The notes: generated by a model from the sequence alone, not told the origin. 29,854 bases of DNA from an uncultured Collinsella sp. (GCA_900541125.1 UQIK01000028.1:1-29854); one strand, 5' to 3'; counted from the stretch's first letter, positions 1-7,336 are shown. Program-made: numbers and translations.

Positions 1-2
1 AG

Positions 3-224
3 TGGAAGTGGGTGCCCCGCGACGTCACCGTGACCTTCGACGAGAACGGCGGCGAGACCAAGGCCGACCCCGCCTCCCAGACCAAGACCACCGAGCCGGG
101 TGCTCTGGCTTCGACAGGGGAGAGACTGCTGCCGGTTCTTCCGCTGGCAGTTGTCGGATCTGCTTTGACTTCTTTAGGTTTGCTGCTCGAATACAACCGC
201 AAGAAGAGGCGGAACGATAAATAA
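3..224 (+). CDS. C-terminal end of a sortase-anchored surface protein (5' truncated by window edge)
   Basis: Only the last 73 codons are present, open at the left edge, so no start can be chosen. The order of parts is a charged, Thr/Pro-rich spacer, then LASTG, a hydrophobic stretch (from LLPVLPLAVVG through LGLLL) and a basic tail with KKRR. This is the classic cell-wall sorting signal. LASTG fits LAxTG, the form that class E sortases of high-GC Gram-positives are known to use, rather than LPxTG. The protein would be exported, cleaved between T and G, and linked to the wall or to a pilus. Nothing of the exposed domain is visible, so its binding role is unknown. No sortase gene is in the window. 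A terminator-like hairpin lies about 30 bases downstream. Confidence 0.8.
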   Translation, partial: WKWVPRDVTVTFDENGGETKADPASQTKTTEPGALASTGERLLPVLPLAVVGSALTSLGLLLEYNRKKRRNDK

Positions 225-253
225 ATAATGGCCCGCCATGGCTTTGAATGAAC

Positions 254-272
254 TGCCCCCCATTTCTTGGAC
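254..272 (+). repeat. Left terminal inverted repeat of the IS3 remnant
   Basis: Begins TGCCCCCCAT and ends CTTGGAC. It pairs with the right end at 973-991 (15 of 19 positions). It also forms the left arm of the hairpin at 256-287, so one sequence serves as transposon end and as part of a terminator-like structure. Confidence 0.65.
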
Positions 273-296
273 ATGAGAAATGGGGGGCTTTCTTTA
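256..296 (+). terminator. Terminator-like hairpin after the surface protein gene, inside the IS left end
   Basis: CCCCCCATTTCT (256-267) pairs perfectly with AGAAATGGGGGG (276-287), a 12-bp stem with an 8-base loop, followed by CTTTCTTT. It would end transcripts of the upstream surface protein gene and could shield the element from read-through. The left arm belongs to the IS end, so the element may have brought this terminator with it. Confidence 0.7.
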
Positions 297-958
297 TGCG
301 CGTTGATTTGAGAGTGAAGCAAGATGTCGAGGCCAGGAAGGCGGCCATAGGGCTCTTCGAGCTCGGGCACGGGTATAAAACTGCCGCGATCGCCCTTTCG
401 CTTCCCGCGGAAGCCGTGAGAAGATGGCAGGAGATATATCGCGTATTCGGGAGCGAGGTCCTGCTGCGCATGGACGGAAAACGGGGCAGATACACATTCG
501 AGCAGAAGGCCGCCGGTGGCCGCCGAGATCTTCTCGCGTACCGCCAACGGCTGCGGGCATCGGCAGATAGCGATGTGCCTCAGGGCGGAAGAGGGGGCCG
601 TGATGGCCGGCAAGACCGTGCTCAAGATGATGCGCGAGATGGGGGTCCGCTGCGGTATCAGACGCGAGACGGCCTACCACAAGTACAACTCGTACAGGGG
701 CGTCGTCGACGGGACGTTCGAGAACGTGATCGCGAGGGATTTCGACGCCGGGGCCCCGTGGCGGAAGCTGGGAACGGACGTCACCGAGTTCAAGGTGGCG
801 GGCGGCAGGGCCTGCTGGGCTCCGACGCTGGACTTCTGTTCGAGGATTTCAAACGCGACCTGGAGGAATACATAGTCCACTGGAACACGAGCCGGAGGCA
901 GGTAAGATTGAAGGGCCTGACCCCGGTGGAGTTCCGGAATCAGGCCCTCGCGGCCTAG
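296..958 (+). pseudogene. IS3-family transposase remnant (OrfA and OrfB fragments)
   Basis: Three pieces can be read. From ATG 296 to about 505 comes an OrfA-like helix-turn-helix protein (VKQDVEARKAAIGLFELGHG, then AVRRWQEIYRVFG). From about 515 to 838, one frame over, comes an OrfB piece with the usual pre-catalytic region (GCGHRQIAMCL, VLKMMREMGV) and the first catalytic Asp in GTDVTEF. From about 842 to the stop at 958, back in the first frame, comes the OrfB C-terminus (YIVHWNTSRRQVRLKGLTPVEFR). The segment holding the second Asp and the catalytic Glu is missing, as is the OrfA/OrfB junction. It is therefore a double internal-deletion derivative and not functional. The long frame-2 ORF across it is partly a misreading. 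Confidence 0.8.
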
Positions 959-972
959 TCGCTATTAAGGGC

Positions 973-991
973 GTCCAAGATTTGGGACGCA
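973..991 (-). repeat. Right terminal inverted repeat of the IS3 remnant
   Basis: On the minus strand it begins TGCGTCCCAA and ends CTTGGAC, matching the left end at 254-272 at 15 of 19 positions. It lies 15 bases after the remnant's last stop codon, as expected for an IS3 right end. Confidence 0.65.
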
Positions 992-1029
992 GCTCATTTT
1001 CGCTCTGGTTTTGCATTCCTGGATAGATA

Positions 1030-1067
1030 GAAAAAGAAACCGCCTTCTCAAAAGAAAGCGGTTTCTT
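1030..1067 (-). terminator. Rho-independent terminator of rpmB
   Basis: AAGAAACCGC (1035-1044) pairs with GCGGTTTCTT (1058-1067), with extra pairing of TTCT and AGAA inside the loop. On the minus strand the stem is followed by a T-rich run (complement of 1030-1040). It lies 67 bases past the rpmB stop and separates rpmB from the IS remnant. Confidence 0.8.
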
Positions 1068-1133
1068 ATAGTTCTATATGAACGCGAGGTCTTTGACCCG
1101 GAGAGTCCGAGGTACTTGTTGGTAAGACCTTAT

Positions 1134-1322
1134 TTAGGAGCGCGCAACCTTGCCGGACTTAAGGCAGGTGGAGCAAACGTTCATCTTGCGACGGTGACCA
1201 TCGACGACGACGTAGACGCGCTGGATGTTGGGGCGGAACTTACGGTTGGTGACGCGGTGAGAGTGGCTGATGGAGCGACCGGCAACGGGGTGCTTACCGC
1301 AAACTTCGCAAACTTTGGACAT
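1134..1322 (-). CDS. rpmB: 50S ribosomal protein L28
   Basis: A 62-residue protein of typical L28 length, a late-assembling structural protein of the large ribosomal subunit. It begins MSKVCEVCGKHPVAGRSISHSH and ends NVCSTCLKSGKVARS. The pairs C5/C8 and C50/C53 form a probable zinc site, making this the cysteine-containing (C+) form of L28; many genomes carry a cysteine-free form. The start is the ATG at 1322, preceded by GGAGGG at good distance; the in-frame extension upstream is not conserved-looking. The gene is transcribed alone on the minus strand, with its own promoter at about 1380 and a terminator below 1067. It is the only complete minus-strand gene in the window. Confidence 0.95.
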   Translation of the reverse strand: MSKVCEVCGKHPVAGRSISHSHRVTNRKFRPNIQRVYVVVDGHRRKMNVCSTCLKSGKVARS

Positions 1323-1376
1323 AACTGACCCTCCTTGGGCGACAAACGAACATGTCGCGTTAACAAACAAGCCTGA

Positions 1377-1385
1377 ACTATAGCA
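1377..1385 (-). promoter_or_regulatory. Extended -10 promoter of rpmB
   Basis: On the minus strand this reads TGCTATAGT: a TGn extension plus TATAGT, 54 bases before the rpmB start codon. No strong -35 box is visible at 16-18 bases. The identical 9-mer TGCTATAGT occurs upstream of rpsT (14065-14073), which supports both as promoters. Confidence 0.55.
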
Positions 1386-1613
1386 CAGAAGCAGCTCCCT
1401 GTGCGTAATCTACACAGAGATATTCCTCTTTTGGCGATAGTGCTCACGCCACGGCCCTGGACGTAGATCCGATTTGCGTGCAGCAGAGGGGATTATGCCA
1501 GCTCGTGCGTGCGTTTTCAAGCTCGTCACACAAATATATATAGGTTTATGGAGCATTGGGCTCCGTTTATGGATTGCTCTGTATTTATGCTCGCAATTAA
1601 GCTCGAGGTTGGC

Positions 1614-1770
1614 TACACTATCCCTTGACCATTAAAGGGGTACGAGATACCCACATGGAATTACATTGCTGCCAAAGAGCAGCCCTTCCTGTGGGTGTCT
1701 GGTCCGCTTTGAGCGGTCGGGCATCTATTTTTTTGACTGTGTCAGCAGTCAAGACATGTGAGGAAGGAGA
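1614..1770 (+). promoter_or_regulatory. Structured leader of the pyr operon, probable PyrR-dependent attenuator
   Basis: The 450 bases between rpmB and pyrR hold no convincing gene; 1386-1613 shows nothing recognisable. TACACT (1614-1619) is a possible -10 box. Then come three hairpins. GATACCCACA (1646-1655) pairs perfectly with TGTGGGTGTC (1690-1699), enclosing GCTGC/GCAGC (1668-1683). CCGCT (1704-1708) pairs with AGCGG (1712-1716) and is followed after 11 bases by seven T (1728-1734). TTGACTG (1733-1739) pairs with CAGTCAA (1746-1752) just before the ribosome-binding site GGAAGGAG. PyrR-controlled leaders in other bacteria switch between such folds in response to UMP. I do not see the Bacillus PyrR binding-loop consensus, so the mechanism, attenuation or translational, is open. 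Confidence 0.5.
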
Positions 1771-1773
1771 TCG

Positions 1774-2358
1774 ATGGGCACGACTTCCCCCAAGGCGGTC
1801 ATCATGGACGAGACCGCCGTCAACCGAGCGATGACCCGCATCGCGCACGAGATTCTCGAGCGCAACGAGGGCTGTGAAGACCTCGCTCTGGTCGGCATCG
1901 TCACGCGCGGCGACCTTCTGGCAAAGAAGCTCGCCGAGGAGATCAAGGAGATCGAGGGCGTCGACGTTCCGCTCGGCAGCCTGGACATCAGCTTCTACCG
2001 CGATGACTATGCGACCAATTTCGCTCCCGCGATCCACGCTACCAACATTCCCTTCAGCGTCGACGGCAAGCGCGTCGTGCTGGTGGACGACATCCTGTAT
2101 ACGGGCCGTACCATTCGCGCCGCTCTGGACGCCGTCATGGACCTGGGCCGTCCGAGCCGCATCGAGCTGGCAGTCCTCGTTGACCGCGGCCACCGCGAGC
2201 TCCCCATCTCGCCGGACTTTGTCGGCAAGAACGTTCCCTCGTCGCATGAGGAGAACGTGCACCTATATATGAAGGAAGTCGACGGCCACACCGCCGTCGA
2301 GATTAACGACGTCGCGCCGGGTTCCCACGTGGGCTCCGCGCCGCTGGGAGGTGAGTAG
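1774..2358 (+). CDS. pyrR: PyrR, pyrimidine operon regulator / uracil phosphoribosyltransferase
   Basis: A 194-residue phosphoribosyltransferase-fold protein that binds pyr mRNA when UMP is high and has secondary uracil phosphoribosyltransferase activity. The PRPP-binding signature VVLVDDILYTGRT is at residues 101-113. GIVTRGD (41-47) and LDISFYRDD (70-78) are also typical of PyrR. The C-terminal tail after about residue 178 is a little longer than in Bacillus PyrR. The ATG is preceded by AGGAAGGAG. It is the first gene of the operon, directly behind the structured leader that is its probable RNA target, which suggests autoregulation. pyrB begins four bases after its stop. Confidence 0.95.
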   Translation: MGTTSPKAVIMDETAVNRAMTRIAHEILERNEGCEDLALVGIVTRGDLLAKKLAEEIKEIEGVDVPLGSLDISFYRDDYATNFAPAIHATNIPFSVDGKRVVLVDDILYTGRTIRAALDAVMDLGRPSRIELAVLVDRGHRELPISPDFVGKNVPSSHEENVHLYMKEVDGHTAVEINDVAPGSHVGSAPLGGE

Positions 2359-2362
2359 TACC

Positions 2363-3307
2363 GTGGCGTTCAACCATAAGCACCTGATCGACATTACCGA
2401 GTACTCCGAAGAGGACATCAAGCTCATCCTCGAGACCGCCAAGGCGTTCTCCGAGGTCAACGAGCGTGCCATCAAGAAGGTCCCCACGCTCAAGGGCAAG
2501 ACCATCGTCAACATGTTCAACGAGCCCTCGACGCGCACCCGCAGCTCTTTCGAGCTCGCCGAGAAGCGTCTTTCGGCCGACAGCCTCAACTTCGGCGGCT
2601 CCTCGACCTCCACGGTCAAGGGCGAGAGCCTCGTCGATACCGTCGAGACCCTCAACGCCTACAAGATTGACTGTATTGTCGTGCGCGATAAGCACGCCGG
2701 TGCTCCCTACATCGTCACGCAGAACTCGCCCGCGAGCGTCATCTGCGCCGGCGACGGCAAGCACAACCATCCTACGCAGGCCCTGCTCGACCTGTACACC
2801 ATCTGGGAGCACAAGGGTGACTTCCACGGTCTGAAGGTCGCCGTCGTCGGCGATATCGCGCACTCCCGCGTCTGCGGCTCGCTGATCCCCGCCCTTAAGA
2901 TTATGGGCTGCGAGACCTACGCCGTCGCCCCCGGCACGCTGCTGCCGCCGGCTCCCGAGGTCCTGGGCTGCGACCACGTGACGAGCGACCTCGATTCCGT
3001 CCTGCCCGAGCTGGATGTTGTCTACATGCTGCGCGTGCAGCAGGAGCGCCTCGAGGGTGCCCCGTTCCCGACCATTCGCGAGTACCACAAGCTCTTCGGC
3101 CTGACCAAGGACCGCGAGAAGCTCATGAAGCCCGACGCGATCATCTGCCACCCGGGCCCCATCAACCGCGGAGTCGAGTTCGACTCCTATATGGCCGACC
3201 ACCCGCAACGCTCCGTCATCCTGGAGCAGGTCTACGCCGGTATCTGCGTGCGTATGGCTATCCTGTATCTGCTGCTTGGAGGTGCCGATAATGGCCTTGC
3301 TTCTTAA
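2363..3307 (+). CDS. pyrB: Aspartate carbamoyltransferase catalytic subunit
   Basis: Joins carbamoyl phosphate and L-aspartate to carbamoyl aspartate, the first committed pyrimidine step, in the cytosol. With the GTG start at 2363 it has 314 residues, normal for PyrB. The carbamoyl-phosphate loop STRTR is at 56-60 (in NEPSTRTRSSFE). GDGKHNHPTQALLD and HPGPINRGVE are the later ligand-binding signatures. I chose GTG 2363 over the in-frame GTG 2351 because GGGAGG lies at 2346-2351, giving proper spacing only for 2363. No regulatory subunit (PyrI) is seen, so this is probably the unregulated trimeric type. Its 3' end overlaps pyrC by 17 bases, suggesting translational coupling. Confidence 0.95.
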   Translation: MAFNHKHLIDITEYSEEDIKLILETAKAFSEVNERAIKKVPTLKGKTIVNMFNEPSTRTRSSFELAEKRLSADSLNFGGSSTSTVKGESLVDTVETLNAYKIDCIVVRDKHAGAPYIVTQNSPASVICAGDGKHNHPTQALLDLYTIWEHKGDFHGLKVAVVGDIAHSRVCGSLIPALKIMGCETYAVAPGTLLPPAPEVLGCDHVTSDLDSVLPELDVVYMLRVQQERLEGAPFPTIREYHKLFGLTKDREKLMKPDAIICHPGPINRGVEFDSYMADHPQRSVILEQVYAGICVRMAILYLLLGGADNGLAS

Positions 3308-4580
3308 GAATGCCCACGTCGTCGACCCGTCCGTCGAGCTTGACGGTGTCGTTGACGTCCTGATTGACGGCGACAAGATCGCCGAGGTCGGCGAGAATCT
3401 CGCCGTCGAGGGGGCCGAGGTCCGCGACCTTTCCGGCAAGTACCTCGTCCCCGGCCTGGTGGACATGCACGTTCACCTTCGCGAGCCCGGCTACGAGGTC
3501 AAAGAGGACATCGAGAGCGGCACCCGCGCAGCTGCCAAGGGCGGCTTTACCGGCGTGTGCGCCATGCCCAACACCGATCCCGTCACCGATAACGGCACTG
3601 TCGTGGAGTTCGTCAAGTCCCGCGCTGCCGAGGTCGGACACTGCCGCGTCTATCCGTCGGGCGCCATGACCCGCGGTCTTAAGGGCGAGGCCATGTCCGA
3701 GATGGGCGATATGGTCGCCCACGGCGCCGTCGCCTTCACCGATGACGGTCGCGGCGTGCAGGGCGCGGGCATGCTCCGTCGCTGCATGGACTACGGCAAG
3801 ATGTTCGGCAAGGTCTTCATGAGCCACTGCCAGGACGAGGACCTGGTCGGCCACGGCCAGATCAACGAGGGCAAGGTCTCGACCCGTCTGGCCCTCGAGG
3901 GTTGGCCGGCTGCCGGCGAGGAGCTCCAGATCGCCCGCGACATCGAGATCGCTAAGCTGACCGGTGCCAAGCTGCACATCCAGCACATCTCCACCGCCCA
4001 TGGCCTGGAGATCGTGCGTGCCGGTAAGGCCGCTGGCGTTCAGGTTACCTGCGAGGCCACCCCGCACCACATGTTCCTGACCGAGAACGACCTGGACGAG
4101 ACCTACAACACCTCGCTCAAGGTCAATCCGCCGCTGCGTACCGAGGAGGACGCCGAGGCCATCCGTCAGGGCGTCATCGACGGCACCGTTGACGCTATTG
4201 TCACCGATCACGCTCCCCACACCCCGTGGGAGAAGGCCCGCGAGTTCGAGCTTGCGCCCTTTGGCATGATCGGCCTCGAGACCTCCCTGTCGCTCGTACT
4301 CACCGAGCTGGTCAACACGGGCAAGATGAGCGTGGGCCGCATGGTCGAGCTCATGGCCATCAAGCCGCGTGAGATCCTGGGCCTCGACCAGGTTCAGGTC
4401 AAGGCGGGCTCCGTTGCCGACCTGACCGTGTTCGACCCCTCCGCAACCTGGACGGTTGGCGAGGACGGTTATGAGTCGCGCGCCGAGAACTCCGGTTTTG
4501 CCGGCCGCACGCTTACCGGTCGTGCCACCGATGTGTTTGTCGGCGGTAAGCAGACGCTCGCCGACGGCTGCATCTGCTAG
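3291..4580 (+). CDS. pyrC: Dihydroorotase (type I, zinc amidohydrolase)
   Basis: Cyclises carbamoyl aspartate to dihydroorotate. It has 429 residues, the length of the type I enzymes found with PyrB in Gram-positives. The metal-binding H60-x-H62 is in VDMHVHLREPG. Further signatures are HISTAHG, TCEATPHHMFLTE and the catalytic-Asp motif IVTDHAPHTPWEK. The ATG at 3291 is chosen because GGAGG (3278-3282) lies eight bases before it, inside the end of pyrB; the upstream TTG merely starts within that ribosome-binding site. A 92-base gap with a terminator-like hairpin separates it from pyrK, the widest gap in the operon. Confidence 0.95.
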   Translation: MALLLKNAHVVDPSVELDGVVDVLIDGDKIAEVGENLAVEGAEVRDLSGKYLVPGLVDMHVHLREPGYEVKEDIESGTRAAAKGGFTGVCAMPNTDPVTDNGTVVEFVKSRAAEVGHCRVYPSGAMTRGLKGEAMSEMGDMVAHGAVAFTDDGRGVQGAGMLRRCMDYGKMFGKVFMSHCQDEDLVGHGQINEGKVSTRLALEGWPAAGEELQIARDIEIAKLTGAKLHIQHISTAHGLEIVRAGKAAGVQVTCEATPHHMFLTENDLDETYNTSLKVNPPLRTEEDAEAIRQGVIDGTVDAIVTDHAPHTPWEKAREFELAPFGMIGLETSLSLVLTELVNTGKMSVGRMVELMAIKPREILGLDQVQVKAGSVADLTVFDPSATWTVGEDGYESRAENSGFAGRTLTGRATDVFVGGKQTLADGCIC

Positions 4581-4600
4581 CATAGCCTTATCGCTTTTGT

Positions 4601-4640
4601 GCGCGGTGCCCTTGCGGTGCCGCGCTTTCTGTTCGTTTTG
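4601..4640 (+). terminator. Possible internal (partial) terminator between pyrC and pyrK
   Basis: GCGCGG (4601-4606) pairs with CCGCGC (4620-4625), extended inward by two wobble and two C-G pairs. It is followed by TTTCTGTTCGTTTT. The T tract is interrupted, so at most partial termination is expected. It could lower pyrK-pyrD-pyrF output relative to pyrB-pyrC. Confidence 0.4.
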
Positions 4641-4672
4641 ACCATGCAATCGCATGGGGGATTGGAGCGTCT

Positions 4673-5464
4673 ATGCCCACACCTTCCACTGCACGCATGC
4701 ACGACTTCGAGGTCGTCTTGAACCAGGAGATCGCCGACGGCATCTTCTCGCTCGTCATCTCGGCCCCCAAGCTTGCAAGTGCGCTCAAGCCCGGTCAGTT
4801 TGTGAACATTGCCGTGCCCGGCGATGCGTCCTCGCTGCTTCGCGTGCCCCTGAGCTTCTATCGCGCCGACGCCCAGGCCGGCACCGTCGAGCTGTGGTAC
4901 GCCGTCGTGGGTGACGACACCCGTCGTCTGTCGCAGATGGTCCCCGGCTCCAAGTCCAACCTGTTGGGCCCTGGCGGCCGCGGCTGGCTTGTTCCCGAGG
5001 GCACCAGGAAGGCGCTGCTCGTGGCGGGCGGCATCGGCGTTCCGCCCGTGCTCTGCCTCGCCGGCAAGCTTGCCGAGCAGGGCGTGGATGTCGACGTGTG
5101 CCTGGGCTTTGGCACCGCTTCCAAGGCCGTGGGTGTCGATGAGTTCCGCGCGCTGGGCGCCACGGTTAACGTGTGCACCGACGATGGCACGCTGGGCACG
5201 CACGGTTTTTGCACCGACCCGGCAGCCGAGCTGCTCGGCGAGGGCGGCTACGACTACGTCGCCAGCTGCGGCCCCGCCGTCATGATGAAGAAAGTCGCCG
5301 CCGCTGCCGCCGAGGCCGGTGCGTACTGCGAGGTGTCGCTTGAGCGCATGATGAGCTGTGGCTTTGGCGCCTGCAACACCTGCAATGTCGAGACGGTCGA
5401 CGGTATGAAGGGCGCCTGCATGTGCGGCCCCGTGTTCGATGCTTCCAAGGTGGTGGTCTTCTAG
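4673..5464 (+). CDS. pyrK: Dihydroorotate dehydrogenase B, electron-transfer subunit (FAD, 2Fe-2S)
   Basis: Partner of PyrD in the NAD-linked class 1B dihydroorotate dehydrogenase. It takes electrons from the PyrD flavin through a 2Fe-2S cluster and FAD to NAD+. It has 263 residues, as in the family. RVPLSFY (57-63) is the flavin-binding strand, LLVAGGIGVPPV (115-126) the nucleotide-binding motif, and C229, C234, C237 and C249 the iron-sulfur ligands (C-x4-C-x2-C-x11-C). The ATG at 4673 follows GGAG at five bases; M9 is an alternative. The stop overlaps the next gene by one base (TAGTG), fitting stoichiometric production of the two subunits. MtaB-like or other oxidoreductase roles are excluded by the PyrD neighbour. 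Confidence 0.93.
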   Translation: MPTPSTARMHDFEVVLNQEIADGIFSLVISAPKLASALKPGQFVNIAVPGDASSLLRVPLSFYRADAQAGTVELWYAVVGDDTRRLSQMVPGSKSNLLGPGGRGWLVPEGTRKALLVAGGIGVPPVLCLAGKLAEQGVDVDVCLGFGTASKAVGVDEFRALGATVNVCTDDGTLGTHGFCTDPAAELLGEGGYDYVASCGPAVMMKKVAAAAAEAGAYCEVSLERMMSCGFGACNTCNVETVDGMKGACMCGPVFDASKVVVF

Positions 5465-6387
5465 TGGGTACCGTGAACATGGCCGTCGATTTCGGCGGCG
5501 TCAAGATGCAAAACCCCATCAACACCGCAGCCGGTACCTTTGGCTACGGTTGGCAGTTCCAGAACTTCTTTGATGTTTCGCAGCTGGGCGCCATCACCAC
5601 CAAGGGTTGCGCTGCCGAGCCCTGGCCCGGCAACCCCGCGCCCCGCATGGCCGAGATTCCCGGCGGTATGATCAACTCCGTGGGCCTTCAGAACCCCGGC
5701 GTGGCCGCCTTTGCCCGTGAGTCCGGTCCGTGGCTCGAACAGCTGTCCAAGGACGGCTGCCAGGTCATCTGTCAGGTTGCCGGCCACTCCGTTGACGAGT
5801 TTGTCCGCGCACTCGAGATGTATGTCGAGATGTGCCCCTGGGCTGCCGGCTACGAGATCAACGTGAGCTGCCCTAATATCGCCGCCGGCGGTGCCGCCAT
5901 GGGCTCCACGCCCGAGGGCGCCTCTTCCGTTATGGCTGCCTGCCGCAAGGTGACCGATAAGCCGCTGTTCGTAAAGATGGCTCCGGCCAACGTTGCTGAG
6001 ATTGCCAAGGCCCTCGAGGCTGCCGGTGCCGACGGTCTTTCAGTCATCAACTCCATCCAGGGCATGGCCATCGACGTCCATACCCGCAAGTCCCGCGTGG
6101 CCAAGCCCAAGGGCGGCCTTTCGGGCCCGCTGTGCCACCACATCGCCGTGCGCATGGTCTGGGAGGTTGCCCAGGCCGTCGATATCCCCATCAACGGTGT
6201 CGGCGGTGTCATGACCGGCGAAGATGCGGCCGAGTTTATCCTGGCCGGCGCCACCTGCGTGTCGGTCGGCATGGCCAACTTCGTCGATCCGTGCGCTTCG
6301 CTCAAGATCGCGCACGAGCTCGAGGCCTGGGCCGAGTCTCAGGGCGTGAAGGACATCAACGAGCTGGTAGGTGCTTTCGAATGCTAG
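5464..6387 (+). CDS. pyrD: Dihydroorotate dehydrogenase B, catalytic subunit
   Basis: Oxidises dihydroorotate to orotate with FMN and passes electrons to PyrK. It is an alpha/beta barrel of 307 residues from GTG 5464. NVSCPN (133-138) holds the catalytic cysteine C136, the class 1 signature; class 2 enzymes have serine and a membrane-binding extension, absent here. GGVMTGEDAAEFILAGATCVSVG is the FMN-phosphate region near the C-terminus. The start is uncertain: GTG 5464 overlaps the pyrK stop (TAGTG), while GTG 5473 and ATG 5479 are in frame and would give equally good proteins. No strong ribosome-binding site precedes any of them, which favours coupling to pyrK. It overlaps pyrF by seven bases. 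Confidence 0.93.
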   Translation: MGTVNMAVDFGGVKMQNPINTAAGTFGYGWQFQNFFDVSQLGAITTKGCAAEPWPGNPAPRMAEIPGGMINSVGLQNPGVAAFARESGPWLEQLSKDGCQVICQVAGHSVDEFVRALEMYVEMCPWAAGYEINVSCPNIAAGGAAMGSTPEGASSVMAACRKVTDKPLFVKMAPANVAEIAKALEAAGADGLSVINSIQGMAIDVHTRKSRVAKPKGGLSGPLCHHIAVRMVWEVAQAVDIPINGVGGVMTGEDAAEFILAGATCVSVGMANFVDPCASLKIAHELEAWAESQGVKDINELVGAFEC

Positions 6388-7097
6388 AGACCGATGCCCG
6401 CGACCGTGTTATCGTCGCTCTCGACTGCGACCGTGAGCGTGCGCTCGAGCTTGCCCACGAGCTTTCGGGCCATGCCGCCTGGCTCAAGGTTGGCATGACG
6501 CTCTATTACGCCGAGGGTCCTGAGATCGTCAAGACGTTCAAGGACCTGGGCTTTAAGGTCTTCCTTGACCTCAAGTTCCATGATATTCCGCATCAGGTTC
6601 GCGGTGCCGCCCGCTCGGCCTCGCTTGCCGGTGCCGATCTGCTTTCGGTCCACGGCTTGGGTTCGGGCGCCATGCTCGCTGCCTGCCGCGAGGGCGCTGA
6701 GGAGGCGCGCGAGGACCGCGCCAAGCTCGTCGCCATCACCGTGCTCACGAGCATGAACCAGGATGCCTTGAGCGAGATCGGCGTCGAGTCGCCCGTGGCC
6801 GAGGAGGCCGCCCGCCTGGCAAAGCTCGCTCAGGCCAACGGCATCGACGGTATCGTGTGCTCGCCGATGGAGGCTCACGACATGCGTGAGCTGCTGGGTC
6901 CTGATGCCCTGATCGTGACTCCGGGTGTGCGTCCGGTGGGTGCCGCCTTAGGCGACCAGTCCCGCGTGGCGACGCCTTCCCAGGCTATCGAGCGCGGTGC
7001 AAGCCACATTGTCGTGGGCCGTCCCATCACCGGCGCCGACGATCCGGTTACCGCCTTTGACGCCATCGTCGCCGAGCTGGTCGAAAACGTCGCGTAA
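6381..7097 (+). CDS. pyrF: Orotidine 5'-phosphate decarboxylase
   Basis: Decarboxylates OMP to UMP, the last step of the pathway. It has 238 residues, the short type common in Firmicutes and proteobacteria; many other actinobacteria have a longer form. The active-site motif FLDLKFHDIP gives D63, K65 and D68. LVAITVLTSM and IVTPGVRPVGA are further family signatures, the second forming part of the phosphate-binding region. The ATG lies inside the pyrD 3' end, so translation is probably coupled. As the last gene of the operon it is followed by a large hairpin at 7143-7200. Orotate phosphoribosyltransferase (pyrE), needed for its substrate, is not in the window. Confidence 0.95.
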   Translation: MLETDARDRVIVALDCDRERALELAHELSGHAAWLKVGMTLYYAEGPEIVKTFKDLGFKVFLDLKFHDIPHQVRGAARSASLAGADLLSVHGLGSGAMLAACREGAEEAREDRAKLVAITVLTSMNQDALSEIGVESPVAEEAARLAKLAQANGIDGIVCSPMEAHDMRELLGPDALIVTPGVRPVGAALGDQSRVATPSQAIERGASHIVVGRPITGADDPVTAFDAIVAELVENVA

Positions 7098-7142
7098 AAG
7101 ATTCCCCTAAGTCACCACTTTTGGGTCTCATTAGCACAAAAT

Positions 7143-7208
7143 AGCCCCTGTGCCTGCGTAAACTTTCCCATCCTTTGTGTGGAATCGCAGGTCAGGGGCT
7201 TAACTTTG
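7143..7208 (+). terminator. Probable terminator of the pyr operon
   Basis: AGCCCCTG (7143-7150) pairs with CAGGGGCT (7193-7200) and CCTGCG (7153-7158) with CGCAGG (7186-7191), enclosing a 27-base loop. It is followed by TTAACTTT, a poor T tract. The 14 paired bases are strong, but the large loop and weak tail make this a moderate call. Confidence 0.55.
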
Positions 7209-7219
7209 GGCGCAGTATA

Positions 7220-7248
7220 TTGCACTTTTTGCGGGTATCGTCTAACCT
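7220..7248 (+). promoter_or_regulatory. Candidate promoter of the mihF-gmk-rpoZ-thiI operon
   Basis: TTGCAC (7220-7225), a 17-base spacer, and TAACCT (7243-7248) lie about 90 bases upstream of mihF. The -35 is good and the -10 matches the consensus at only three of six positions. No other gene lies in the 239-base gap between pyrF and mihF. Confidence 0.4.
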
Positions 7249-7336
7249 ATGGAGCCGCGATTAGGCATTTTGTACGTTCTACGTGCTAAAATGCCAATTA
7301 TTGAATCAGATATAACCCAACTATTTGGAGGTACGA

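Larger units (their letters stand above)
254..991 (+). mobile_element. Decayed IS3-family insertion sequence with terminal inverted repeats
   Basis: Fragments of IS3-type OrfA and OrfB lie between two imperfect inverted repeats, 254-272 and the complement of 973-991. The repeats match at 15 of 19 positions, share TCTTGGAC, and begin TG and end CA as IS3-family ends do. The bases next to the ends (AAC on the left, GCT on the right) do not form an obvious target duplication. At 738 bp the element is far shorter than an intact IS3 member (about 1.2-1.5 kb). The loss is explained by missing protein segments at about 505-515 and 836-845. It cannot encode a working transposase, but because both ends remain it could be moved in trans. 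Confidence 0.75.

Noticed and set aside
1011..1328. 105-codon plus-strand frame opposite rpmB
   Set aside because: rpmB on the minus strand has clear L28 identity, ribosome-binding site, promoter and terminator; the plus-strand frame has none.
1625..1834. 69-codon frame over the pyr leader (leader peptide?)
   Set aside because: It extends into pyrR in another frame, its start has only a poorly supported ribosome-binding site, and it lacks a run of control codons.
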